Positions 16,939 to 24,262 of a DNA stretch of 24,787 nucleotides are shown here, one piece after another. Both the position numbers and the translations under genes were made by a program. Every line of letters begins with the position of its first letter. Positions within the stretch are counted from its first letter, which is position 1. The notes beneath the pieces are model-generated. The model saw only the letters and a list, made by a program, of their open reading frames with translations. It was not told the DNA's origin and did not search any database. Source of the DNA: Thermoleophilia bacterium. GTDB lineage: Bacteria; Actinomycetota; Thermoleophilia; Gaiellales; Gaiellaceae. Location: the NCBI GenBank assembly GCA_025934335.1, contig JAICYG010000013.1, positions 1 through 24,787 of the forward strand, in the 5' to 3' direction.

Positions 16939-18279
16939 ATGGAGGTCGAGGTCACGCAGGAGGCGGGCGTCCTCACGATCACGCTCAACCGCCCCGACGT
17001 GCTGAACGCGCTCAACCGCGCAGTGCACCAGGGCATCCACGACGGCCTGATGCAGGCGAAGGCCGACGACTCCGTGCGCGCGGTCGTGATCACCGGGGCG
17101 GGCCGGGGCTTCTGCGTCGGGCAGGACCTGCAGGAGTTCACGTCGGGCGCCGGCGACGTCGCCGCGAACCTGCGCGAGAACTACCACCGCAACGTGCTCG
17201 CGATCCGCGCGCTCGAGAAGCCGGTGATCGCGGCGGTCAACGGTGCTGCCGCCGGCGCGGGGATGTCGCTCGCCCTCGCGTGCGACGTCCGGATCGCGGC
17301 GCGCTCGGCGAGCTTCGTGCCGGCATTCATCAAGATCGGGCTCGTCCCCGACTCCGGCGGCACGTGGCTCGTGCGCCGCTTGCTCGGCACGGCGCGCGCG
17401 TTCGAGTGGCTCACGACCGGCCGCCGGCTCGGCGCCGACGAGGCGCGCGACTGGGGGCTCGTCTCGGAGGTGGTCGACGACGATGAGCTTCCCGAGCGCA
17501 TGCACGAGGTCGCCGCGCTCTTCGCCGCGATGCCGACGCGTGCGGTCTGGCAGACGAAGCGCCTCCTCGACGAGGCCGAGACGTCGACGTTCGCCGAGCA
17601 GCTCGAGCTCGAGGCATCGACGCAGGCGGAGCTCACGCACACGTCCGACTTCGCCGAGGGCGTTCGGGCGTTTCACGACAAGCGTGACACGACGTTCACC
17701 GGCGCCGCGCCGGCGTGGCCGCACCCGATCCGCCTGACCGTCGCCGACGACCTCCGGCGCTTCCGGCTGACGGTGGCGCTGCGCTGGCTGCTCGCGTTGC
17801 CGCACCTGCTCGTGCTCGCCGCGTGGACGTACCTGCTCCTGCCGGTCGCGCTCGTCGACTGGGTGATCGCGCTCGTCACGGGCCGCCCGGCTGCGGGAGT
17901 CGCCGCCTGGCTGACGCGCTTCGTCCGCTACCAGACGCACGTCTACGCCTACCTCTACCTCGTCGCCGACCCGTACCCGCGCTTCCGCGGCTGGGCCGGC
18001 ACGTACCCGATCGACCTCGCCGTCGACCCGCCCGGCCCGCAACCCCGCTGGAAGACACTCCTCCGGATCGTGCTGGTGCTGCCGGCGTACGTCCTGATGA
18101 CGGTGCTGCAGTACGTGCTCGCGATCGTCTCGTTCCTCGGCGCCGTCTACGCGCTCGCGCTCGGCCGCTACCCGCGCGGCATTCGCGACCTGAGCGCGTA
18201 CGCGCTGCGCTACACCGCGCAGACGTGGGGCTACCTGCTGCTCCTCACCGACCGCTACCCCACGCTCGCCCAGAATTAG
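16939..18279 (+). CDS. paaG: PaaG-like enoyl-CoA isomerase fused to a membrane DUF4389 domain
   Basis: A 446-residue two-part protein. Residues 1-255 are a complete crotonase: GRGFCVGQDL and VNGAAAGAGMSLAL form the oxyanion hole, and KIGLVPDSGGTW places an aspartate at 138, where PaaG isomerases have their catalytic Asp. The part ends with the usual RAFHDKRDTTFTG. Residues 260-446 carry two hydrophobic blocks (about 279-315 and 374-410), GRYPRGIRDLS and LLLLTDRYP, typical of DUF4389 membrane proteins. No stop or internal start lies between. PaaG isomerises epoxyphenylacetyl-CoA to the oxepin, the step after PaaABCE, and paaABCD lies 5 kb away. I prefer ATG 16939 to ATG 16927 because the latter overlaps the -10. 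The stop interlocks with the converging permease. Confidence 0.87.
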   Translation: MEVEVTQEAGVLTITLNRPDVLNALNRAVHQGIHDGLMQAKADDSVRAVVITGAGRGFCVGQDLQEFTSGAGDVAANLRENYHRNVLAIRALEKPVIAAVNGAAAGAGMSLALACDVRIAARSASFVPAFIKIGLVPDSGGTWLVRRLLGTARAFEWLTTGRRLGADEARDWGLVSEVVDDDELPERMHEVAALFAAMPTRAVWQTKRLLDEAETSTFAEQLELEASTQAELTHTSDFAEGVRAFHDKRDTTFTGAAPAWPHPIRLTVADDLRRFRLTVALRWLLALPHLLVLAAWTYLLLPVALVDWVIALVTGRPAAGVAAWLTRFVRYQTHVYAYLYLVADPYPRFRGWAGTYPIDLAVDPPGPQPRWKTLLRIVLVLPAYVLMTVLQYVLAIVSFLGAVYALALGRYPRGIRDLSAYALRYTAQTWGYLLLLTDRYPTLAQN

Positions 18280-19325
18280 AGGCGCCCCGGCGCGACGAGC
18301 CAGAGCGCCGCGACGGCGGCCGCCAGCGAGACCGGGACGAGGACGGCGCCGATCCGCGAGTACGCGCGCACCGACGGGTCGGCGCCGAGGCCGCGCGCGA
18401 CGCGCAGCCACAGGAACGCCGAGAGCGACCCCGTCACCGCGAGGTTCGGGCCCAGGTTCAGGCCGAGCAGGAGGGCGCGTGGATGCGCGGGCGGGCTGGG
18501 CGTCAGCAGCACCGCCGCGGGGAGGTTGTTGACGCACAGGGCCGCCACGGCGCCGGCCGCGGCCGTGCCGATGCGGCCGAAACGATCGAGCAGGCGCGCC
18601 GGGCCGCGCCACCAGCGACCGACCGCGCCGAGCGCGACCGCGGCCACGAAGAGGCCGAGCAGCACGCGCAGGTCGATCGCGGCGGCGATGCGCTCCCGCT
18701 CGACGCGCGCCGTGAGCACCGCCGCCGCCCCGGCCGCGAGAACCGGCAGCGCCGGCGACGGCAGCACCAGCACGAGCGCCGTCACGACGCCGACCGCCAC
18801 GCCGCCGATGCCGAGCCGCGCCTGCATCGGCGTGGTACCTCTCGAGGCGGGCGCCGCGAGCTCGCGGCGGAAGACGGCCACGAGGACGAGCGTCGTCGCG
18901 ACGACGGAGGCGATCGCCGCGGGCCACATCCGCGATAGGAACAGCGCGCCGGACCCGTCGTGCCCGTGCAGGACGATCAGGTTCGTCAGGTTCGACCCCG
19001 GCAGGAAGAGCGACGCCGCGTTCGACATGAACACCGCCCCGTAGAGGAACGGCGCCTCGGCGATGCCGCGCGACCGCGCCAGGTGCACCAGCACCGGCGT
19101 GAGGAAGAACACCGAGGTGTCGAGGTTGAGGACCGCGGTCACGCAGGCGACGAGCGCGAGCGACAGCAGGTACGAGGTGCGCGTCCCGCCGGGCACGCGC
19201 GCGAGCAGCCCGCCGGCGGCGGCGAAGAGCCCGTCCTCCTCCGCGACGACGCCGACGAGGAGCAGTCCGGCGACGAGCGCGAACGCCGGCCAGACCTGGC
19301 CCGCCGCGTGCCAGGCACCGGCCAT
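18276..19325 (-). CDS. ArsB/SLC13-like ion transporter (permease)
   Basis: A 349-residue polytopic membrane protein of the ion-transporter superfamily (ArsB/CitMHS-like). Features: LNLDTSVFFLTPVLVHLARSRG, then FMSNAASLFLPGSNLTNLIV, a re-entrant asparagine-rich motif. In the second half NNLPAAVLLT and LLLGLNLGPNLAVTGSLSAFLW form the pseudo-symmetric counterpart. About ten helices are apparent. It is shorter than typical ArsB (about 420 aa), mainly in the N-terminal region. No arsenic genes (arsR, arsC) are nearby, so the substrate is open. It starts with ATG 16 nt after the amidase gene, probably co-transcribed with it. Confidence 0.82.
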   Translation of the reverse strand: MAGAWHAAGQVWPAFALVAGLLLVGVVAEEDGLFAAAGGLLARVPGGTRTSYLLSLALVACVTAVLNLDTSVFFLTPVLVHLARSRGIAEAPFLYGAVFMSNAASLFLPGSNLTNLIVLHGHDGSGALFLSRMWPAAIASVVATTLVLVAVFRRELAAPASRGTTPMQARLGIGGVAVGVVTALVLVLPSPALPVLAAGAAAVLTARVERERIAAAIDLRVLLGLFVAAVALGAVGRWWRGPARLLDRFGRIGTAAAGAVAALCVNNLPAAVLLTPSPPAHPRALLLGLNLGPNLAVTGSLSAFLWLRVARGLGADPSVRAYSRIGAVLVPVSLAAAVAALWLVAPGRL

Positions 19326-19341
19326 CGGCGGAGCGTATGCG

Positions 19342-20643
19342 CTACTCGATCAGCCCCGGCCCGACGTAGTCGGTGCCGGGCACCACGACGTGGTGCGTCA
19401 CCCAGTTGCGGCTGAGGGCGTCGGGGAACGTCGGCGCGTTCGCGACGACGACCGGCAGATCGAGCGACGCGCGATGGCCGTGCCGGTCGCGCGCGTAGAC
19501 GACGAGCCGGTGACCGCCCTCATCCTGCGCGGTCGTGTCCCAGACGAGCGAATACGGCGCCGTCGAGTCGCGGCTGACCGGCTTCCCGTCGGCATAGAGC
19601 ATGACGCGGTCGACGGGCTCGTTCAGCCGCGCGCCGAGCCGGAGCATCCCCTGCACGGCGCCGCCCGCGACGGCGCCGACGACGCGCAGCCGGAGCGGCG
19701 GGTTCGCCACGCGGACCGGGATCCGCTTGCGGACGCGGTAGCGGTGCGTGCCGTAGGCGCGGACGGTCAGCATGTGCCGCCCGTTCGGCACGGTGCGCGA
19801 GTCCCAGCCGACGGTGCGGTGGAACGAGAACGGCCACGTGTGGTCCGTGTACAGCACCTTCCCGTCGACCATGAACTCGACCTTCCAGATGTGCCGGCTC
19901 GCGCGCCGCCACGCATCGATGCCCGACCACCAGAGCACCTTCCCGCGCAGCCTCGCTCCGCGGTCGACGACCGGCCGCGTCGGACGTGGCGTCGCGCGCG
20001 GCGCGGGCGAGTCGCGGAGCGTCATCGAGTGCACGAACGTCGGCAGCACCCGGTTCTTCGAGTAGAAGCGGACGAGCTTCATGTAGTACCGCCAGTTCCA
20101 GTACGGGCCCGGATCGGTGTGGTGCGAGACACCGCCGTAGAGGCCGCGGTGGCGGGGGTCGGGGACCTCGGCGTGGCCGACGATGTGCCGCCGGTCGAGC
20201 GGCACCCCCCAGCGGTGCGCGAGGTACGCGACGAGCTTCGCCGAGGCCTGGTACTCCGCCTTCGTGTACGAGCCGCGCCGGTCGGCCCAGCCCTCGTGCT
20301 CGATCCCGATCGAGTGGAGATTCCAGCGGCTGTTCCCCGAGTGCCAGGCCACGTCCCTGATCGGCACGAGCTGCACGATCTGTCCCCGGCGCGAGACGAC
20401 GAAATGCGCGGACGCCTCGCGCCTCGCGTTCTGCAGCGCGCGGACGGAGCCGATGAACCGTCCCTCCGTGTCGTGGATGACGATCCGGTCGATCGTCTTC
20501 GCCGTGCGGTTCGTCTCGGTCTTGTTCGGCGTGTGCCGGACGAGGACGCGCAGGCTCCCCGCCCAGGCGGCGGAGGCACAGACGGCGGCGGTCAGCAGCA
20601 GCACGGCCGCGATCGCCACGTGAACCACCTTGCGAGACCCCAT
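19342..20643 (-). CDS. Secreted N-acetylmuramoyl-L-alanine amidase with Ig-like repeats
   Basis: A 433-residue exported protein. Residues 1-28 are a signal peptide with a hydrophobic core and AWA cleavage site. An Amidase_2 (PGRP-like) domain spans about 50-190: IVIHDTEG with H57, IGIEHEGWAD, VGHAEVPDP with H157, and HHTDPGPYWNW, giving the zinc ligands. It is expected to cut the amide bond between MurNAc and L-Ala in peptidoglycan. The rest (about 225-420) holds two Ig-like repeats, each with the VDGK/ADGK...S...PYS/F pattern, probably for wall or surface attachment. The ATG at 20643 is set by the signal peptide; the frame stays open upstream but overlaps the divergent M20 gene. Confidence 0.92.
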   Translation of the reverse strand: MGSRKVVHVAIAAVLLLTAAVCASAAWAGSLRVLVRHTPNKTETNRTAKTIDRIVIHDTEGRFIGSVRALQNARREASAHFVVSRRGQIVQLVPIRDVAWHSGNSRWNLHSIGIEHEGWADRRGSYTKAEYQASAKLVAYLAHRWGVPLDRRHIVGHAEVPDPRHRGLYGGVSHHTDPGPYWNWRYYMKLVRFYSKNRVLPTFVHSMTLRDSPAPRATPRPTRPVVDRGARLRGKVLWWSGIDAWRRASRHIWKVEFMVDGKVLYTDHTWPFSFHRTVGWDSRTVPNGRHMLTVRAYGTHRYRVRKRIPVRVANPPLRLRVVGAVAGGAVQGMLRLGARLNEPVDRVMLYADGKPVSRDSTAPYSLVWDTTAQDEGGHRLVVYARDRHGHRASLDLPVVVANAPTFPDALSRNWVTHHVVVPGTDYVGPGLIE

Positions 20644-20683
20644 CGTGCTTTCGACAGGAATAGCGCAGGTTTCGGCGTATTCT

Positions 20684-20701
20684 CTCCCCCTTTTGGGGGA
20701 G
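20684..20701. repeat. Perfect inverted repeat in divergent intergenic region
   Basis: CTCCCCC-TTTT-GGGGGAG: 7-bp arms at 20684-20690 and 20695-20701 with a 4-nt TTTT centre. It sits in the 97-nt gap between the amidase and M20 peptidase starts, about 40 nt from each. It may be an operator or a leader hairpin; neither strand shows a following T-tract, so it is unlikely to be a terminator. Confidence 0.45.
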
Positions 20702-20728
20702 GTGATGTGTGGCTTCCTGCGCAGGCGG

Positions 20729-20734
20729 TAGCGT
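20729..20734 (+). promoter_or_regulatory. Candidate leaderless -10 (TAGCGT) for the M20 peptidase
   Basis: TAGCGT is 6 nt before the GTG at 20741, and no Shine-Dalgarno sequence is present. This is the same layout as at the two crotonase genes and the xanthine dehydrogenase operon. Confidence 0.4.
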
Positions 20735-20740
20735 CGCCAC

Positions 20741-21853
20741 GTGGACGCGAGCACGATCGCGGCGCTTGCGGGCGAGCTCGTCCGGACGGAGTCCGTCAAC
20801 CCGGCGCTCGCTGCCGGCGGCTCGGGCGAGCGTGCGTGTGCCGAAATCGTGCGTGCCTGGGCGGAGGAGCGGGGCCTGGCGGTCACGCTGGACGAGTACG
20901 AGCCCGGCCGGGCGAACGTCGTCGTCCGGGCCGGGCGGCCCGGCGGGCGCTCGACGCTCGTGCTCGGCCACCTGGACACGGTCGGGACGGCTGCGATGCG
21001 CGAGCCGTTCGGCGGCGTCGTCCGCGACGGGCGGCTGCACGGGCGTGGCGCCTACGATATGAAGGGCGCGCTTGCCGCCGCGCTCGCGGCCGCGGCCCAG
21101 CTCGAGCGGGAGGGCTTTGCCGGCTGTTTCACGGTCGCGTGCGTCGCCGACGAGGAGCACGCCTCGACCGGAGCCGAGCGGCTGCTCGCCCTCGGCGACC
21201 GGCCGGACTTCGTCGTGGTCGCCGAGCCGACGGACGAGCGGCTCTGCGTGGCACATCGTGGCTTCGCCGGCTTCCGGATCGTCACCCGCGGCCGCGCCGC
21301 TCACGGCTCCCGGCCGGATCTCGGCATCGACGCGATCGCCGCGATGGGAACCGTGCTGACGCGGCTCGAGGCGCGTGCCGCCGAGCTCCTGCGGCGCGAG
21401 CCGCATCCGCTGCTCGGGACGCCTTCGCTGCACGCCTCCCTCATCTCGGGCGGACAGGAGTTCTCGAGCTACCCGGAGCGCTGCGTGCTCGAGGGCGAGC
21501 GCCGGACGCTGCCGGGCGAGACCGACGCCGACGTCCAGGCCGAGCTGGCGGCCCTCACCGCGGGCGTCGACGCGGAGGTGCGCCTCGTCTTCAGCCGGCC
21601 GACCCTCGAGCTCGACCCGGCGCACGAGCTCCCGCGGACGCTGGCGGCCGCCGCCGGCACCGCTGCGCACGAGGGGGTCGCCTTCTGGACGGACGGCGCC
21701 CTGTTCGCGGCGGCGGGCATCCCGGTCGTCGTGTACGGGCCCCGCGGCGAAGGCGCGCACGCCGCCGAGGAGTGGGTCGAGGTGGCGAGCCTCGTCCGCT
21801 GCGCCGAGGCCTACGCGGAGACCGCCCGCCGGCTCGCCGGCACCGCCGGTTGA
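20741..21853 (+). CDS. M20 family metallopeptidase/deacylase (ArgE/DapE-like)
   Basis: A 370-residue di-zinc hydrolase. Catalytic domain motifs: LVLGHLDTV with H77 and D79, GRGAYDMKG with bridging D106, and VADEEHAS with E138/E139. EPTDERLCVAHRG then leads into the dimerisation domain, with AAHGSRPD contributing the lid histidine, and YGPRGEGAHAAEEWV gives the last metal histidine. All key residues are present. The family includes acetylornithine deacetylase, succinyl-diaminopimelate desuccinylase and carboxypeptidases; the substrate cannot be fixed from sequence or context, though a role on peptidoglycan-derived peptides is possible next to an amidase. The GTG start is inferred from normal N-terminal length. 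Confidence 0.9.
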   Translation: MDASTIAALAGELVRTESVNPALAAGGSGERACAEIVRAWAEERGLAVTLDEYEPGRANVVVRAGRPGGRSTLVLGHLDTVGTAAMREPFGGVVRDGRLHGRGAYDMKGALAAALAAAAQLEREGFAGCFTVACVADEEHASTGAERLLALGDRPDFVVVAEPTDERLCVAHRGFAGFRIVTRGRAAHGSRPDLGIDAIAAMGTVLTRLEARAAELLRREPHPLLGTPSLHASLISGGQEFSSYPERCVLEGERRTLPGETDADVQAELAALTAGVDAEVRLVFSRPTLELDPAHELPRTLAAAAGTAAHEGVAFWTDGALFAAAGIPVVVYGPRGEGAHAAEEWVEVASLVRCAEAYAETARRLAGTAG

Positions 21854-21896
21854 AAGATCCCCCTCGTGAGGGAGGCCGTTCGCGCCGATAGAGGCC

Positions 21897-21924
21897 TTGA
21901 TGGATTCCGGCACACACCTATTTC
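21897..21924 (+). promoter_or_regulatory. Candidate promoter for the MshEN-domain gene
   Basis: TTGATG (21897-21902) and TATTTC (21919-21924) are separated by 16 nt, resembling a sigma-70-type promoter. A Shine-Dalgarno GGAGGGG follows just before ATG 21941. The leader would be only about 10 nt. Confidence 0.35.
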
Positions 21925-21940
21925 GAGCAGCGGAGGGGTC

Positions 21941-22816
21941 ATGAGCAATGCGGCAGTAGAGGGTTCCAGCGAGACGCGGCGCACGGCGCTCGGGACGCTC
22001 CTGATCGAGCGTGGCCTTCTCGACGAGGATCGCCTTCAGGAGGCGCTCGAGATCTCGGAGGAGAACGGCGAGCGGCTCGGCGAGGTGCTCGTCCGGCTCG
22101 CCTGGGTGTCCGAGGACGACCTCGCGAAGGTGCTCGCCGAGCAGTGGCAGCTCCGTTACTGCGAACGGTCGTCGATCTCGTTCGACGGCGAGGCGTTGCG
22201 GCGGATGTCACGGGAGGACGCGGCGCGGCTCGAGGCGCTGCCGATTCAGGTCGACCATTCGGGTGTGCTCGTCGTCGCGCTCGCGGAGCCGACGGAGTCA
22301 CGGTTGATGGCGCTCCGGACGCTCCTCGGCGACAACATCGACTTCGTCGTCGTCGCGAAGGGCGCGATCGAGGCCGGCCTGCGCAGCGACCTGCTCGCGC
22401 GGACCGGCGGCGGCCAGTTCGGCGCCTTCGTCGAGGGGGCCGGCGAGGAGGAGCAGGACGACCAGGAGCCGACCGCGTTCACCGAGCAGGCGCCGTACGA
22501 CGAGCACGAGAGCGAGGAGCCCGTGGCCGAGGCAGTCGCCCACTGGCAGGAGGCGCCCGTCTTCGAGTCGACCACCTCGTTCGACGAGGTCGCGCGGGGG
22601 TTGGGCGAGAGCGTCGCGTCTCACGTCGAGTCGCTCCGCTCGCTGTTCGCCGACCTCGAGCGCGAGCGCGAGAACGGCCGTCTCGAGATCGAGCGGCTGC
22701 GGGCCGAGCTTGCCTCGCGCGAGGCCGAGCTCGGGGAGCGCGACGATGCGCTCTCGTCGACGCAGCAGATGCTGCGCGACCTGGCCGACCGGATCGCCCC
22801 CGGCCACTCGTACTAG
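21941..22816 (+). CDS. Stand-alone GspE N-terminal (MshEN) domain protein with C-terminal coiled coil
   Basis: A 291-residue soluble protein. Residues about 15-150 match the GspE/PilB N-terminal domain: two tandem MshEN-type motifs, ALGTLLIERGLLDEDRLQEAL and RLGEVLVRLAWVSEDDLAKVLAEQ, then the beta-rich part (LEALPIQV, GVLVVALAEPTE). There is no ATPase domain. The middle (about 165-215) is acidic and disordered-looking, and 229-286 is a heptad coiled coil. MshEN motifs can bind cyclic di-GMP; motif 1 lacks the leading Arg and motif 2 lacks the central Gly, so binding is uncertain. The ATG at 21941 is preferred over an upstream GTG (21866) because GGAGGGG lies just before it. No pilus or secretion genes are nearby. 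Confidence 0.8.
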   Translation: MSNAAVEGSSETRRTALGTLLIERGLLDEDRLQEALEISEENGERLGEVLVRLAWVSEDDLAKVLAEQWQLRYCERSSISFDGEALRRMSREDAARLEALPIQVDHSGVLVVALAEPTESRLMALRTLLGDNIDFVVVAKGAIEAGLRSDLLARTGGGQFGAFVEGAGEEEQDDQEPTAFTEQAPYDEHESEEPVAEAVAHWQEAPVFESTTSFDEVARGLGESVASHVESLRSLFADLERERENGRLEIERLRAELASREAELGERDDALSSTQQMLRDLADRIAPGHSY

Positions 22817-22839
22817 ACGTCCTGGAGAAAGAACCGAGT

Positions 22840-22867
22840 GCGCGGCGGCTCGCAGGAGCCGCCGCGC
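22840..22867. terminator. Hairpin terminator between convergent genes
   Basis: Perfect 12-bp stem GCGCGGCGGCTC / GAGCCGCCGCGC (22840-22851 and 22856-22867) with a GCAG loop. It lies in the 73-nt gap between the MshEN gene and the paaD stop. The leftward strand continues with a T-rich GGTTCTTTCTCC, so it may end paa transcription; the rightward side has no T-tract. Confidence 0.6.
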
Positions 22868-22889
22868 CTCACGCGCTCGTCCTCGTTCA

Positions 22890-23372
22890 TCAGATCGTCT
22901 TGAACTGCTCGAACGGCTGTCGGCAGCTCTCGCACCAGCGGAGCGAGCGGCACGGCGTCGGGCCGAAGATGTTCTCGAGCCGCGTGTCCGTCGAGCCGCA
23001 GTAAGGGCAGCGGAACGCCTTCGAGCGGAGCTGCACGAGCGTCGTCGGCCCGGCCGCGCGCGGCGCGGGAGGAGCGAGGCCGGCCGCGCGCAGCTTCTCG
23101 CGGCCCGCCGCCGAGATGCGGTCGGTCGACCACGAGTCGTCGACGACGACCTCGACGTCCGCCTCGGCGCCGAGCGCCTCGACCTTCTCCGTCAGCGCGC
23201 GACGCATGACCTCGAGCGCGGGGCAGCCGAGAAACGTCGGCGTGAACTGCACGTGCACGCGGTCGCCGTCGACCTGCACGTCGCGGACGACCCCGAGGTC
23301 GACGAGCGAGATCACCGGGATCTCGGGGTCGGGGATGTCCTCGAGCGCCGCCCAGACCTGCGCGGCCGTCAC
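22890..23372 (-). CDS. paaD: Phenylacetate-CoA oxygenase assembly protein PaaD (PaaJ)
   Basis: A 160-residue protein of the PaaD family. An N-terminal DUF59/MIP18-like domain (IPDPEIPVISLVDLGVV, VHVQFTPTFLGCPALEVM) is followed by a linker and a C-terminal cysteine-rich zinc or iron-binding module (C122, C125, C141, C147, C150). PaaD is needed for maturation of the PaaABCE complex, probably of iron-sulfur or metal centres. The GTG at 23372 overlaps the paaC stop as GTGA; a second GTG lies one codon earlier. It is the last paa gene on this side, as the next gene converges. PaaE does not follow. Confidence 0.93.
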   Translation of the reverse strand: MTAAQVWAALEDIPDPEIPVISLVDLGVVRDVQVDGDRVHVQFTPTFLGCPALEVMRRALTEKVEALGAEADVEVVVDDSWSTDRISAAGREKLRAAGLAPPAPRAAGPTTLVQLRSKAFRCPYCGSTDTRLENIFGPTPCRSLRWCESCRQPFEQFKTI

Positions 23373-24013
23373 CACGTCGCGCCCGGCGCCGAGCGCCGCA
23401 CCTCGGTCATCTCCTCCCACAGCTCGGCGAGCTGCGGCGTGTGCTCGCCGCGCTCCTTCGCCTCGATCGGCTCGAGCCCCACCCGGCGCGCGAGCTCCGG
23501 ACGCAGCCCGGGCTCGAGCACGCCGAGCGCGTACGGCCACAGCTCGTCGATCGCCTCGCGGAAGCGCGGCTCGTCGCGCAGCCGGCCCGCCCACATCTCC
23601 GCGTGCAGGCGGTGGTAGGTCTCCTCGCGGTCGATCTTCGCCGCGAGCCCGGCGAGCTCGGTGTCGCCGTCCGCCTTCAGCGCGTCGATACGCACGCGGT
23701 CGGCCTCCTCGTAGAGGTACCGGCGTGCGATCGTGCGGCCCCAGTCGAGCAGGTGCAGCTCGACGAGCGGCGCGCAGCGGTACTCGTCGGGCCGACGGTC
23801 GAACGCCAACGCGTCGGCGTCCGTGTCGAGCTCGCGCGCGGCCACCTCGTAGAGCGCACGCGCGTGGCCGATCTCGTTCTGGGCGATCGACGAGAACGCG
23901 ACGTCCTCCTCGAGCGTCGGTGCGATGCCTGTCCACTCGGAGTCGCGCCAGCCGACGATCAGCTCGTCGTCTGCGAGCTCAAGCAGCCGCCGTGCCCGCG
24001 CGTTCGCGCGCAA
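23369..24013 (-). CDS. paaC: Phenylacetyl-CoA epoxidase structural subunit PaaC
   Basis: A 214-residue helical ferritin-like protein, the structural partner of the catalytic PaaA. Family segments: LADDELIVGWRDSEWTG, PTLEEDVAFSSIAQNEIGHARALY, and DREETYHRLHAEMW. It is slightly shorter than the E. coli type (about 248 aa), mostly at the ends. The TTG start at 24013 is supported by an AAGGAAAGG Shine-Dalgarno sequence 7 nt upstream and places it 35 nt inside the 3' end of paaB. Its stop overlaps the paaD start. It stabilises the diiron PaaA in the multicomponent oxygenase. Confidence 0.92.
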   Translation of the reverse strand: MRANARARRLLELADDELIVGWRDSEWTGIAPTLEEDVAFSSIAQNEIGHARALYEVAARELDTDADALAFDRRPDEYRCAPLVELHLLDWGRTIARRYLYEEADRVRIDALKADGDTELAGLAAKIDREETYHRLHAEMWAGRLRDEPRFREAIDELWPYALGVLEPGLRPELARRVGLEPIEAKERGEHTPQLAELWEEMTEVRRSAPGATW

Positions 24014-24260
24014 TCCGCAGCCTTTCCTTGATCGAGTAGCCGTCGACGCGGCGGTACTTGAGGTCGAACTCGTCCGCCCACTCCGTCACCTGGTGAATCG
24101 CCTCGCGTGGCACGAGCCAGAGCGCCTCGCTCTCGCCGCGGCGGCCGTACTGCTCGCGCGCCCACGCGTCCGCGAAGGCGGCGTCGGGCGCCTCCACCGA
24201 CCCCGCGTGCGCGAAAGGCTGGCCCTTCCTCTCCTGGCGGAAGACCTCGAAGATGGCCAT
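23979..24260 (-). CDS. paaB: Phenylacetyl-CoA epoxidase subunit PaaB
   Basis: A 93-residue protein with the PaaB pattern: FEVFRQERKGQPFAHAGSVEAPD at the N-terminus, an ARE helix, and ESEALWLVPREAIHQV. The usual length is about 95 aa. The ATG at 24260 is 2 nt after the paaA stop. PaaB is a small, non-catalytic subunit needed for activity of the complex. Confidence 0.94.
   Translation of the reverse strand: MAIFEVFRQERKGQPFAHAGSVEAPDAAFADAWAREQYGRRGESEALWLVPREAIHQVTEWADEFDLKYRRVDGYSIKERLRIARERAGTAAA
24021..24029 (-). promoter_or_regulatory. Ribosome binding site setting the TTG start of paaC
   Basis: On the minus strand AAGGAAAGG lies 7 nt upstream of TTG 24013, inside the paaB coding end. 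It is the main support for a TTG start and for independent loading of ribosomes at paaC. Confidence 0.65.
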
Positions 24261-24262
24261 CG

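Noticed and set aside
16045..18927. 960-codon minus-strand open frame across the crotonase and permease genes
   Set aside because: Low-complexity Arg/Gly/Ala composition, no domain motifs, and it runs over genes with clear family signatures in other frames.
19063..21891. 942-codon plus-strand open frame
   Set aside because: Shadow of the amidase and M20 peptidase; composition is typical of an artefact and no motif is recognisable.
21866..21940. Upstream GTG extension of the MshEN-domain gene
   Set aside because: A good Shine-Dalgarno (GGAGGGG) sits directly before ATG 21941, and the extension has no family similarity.
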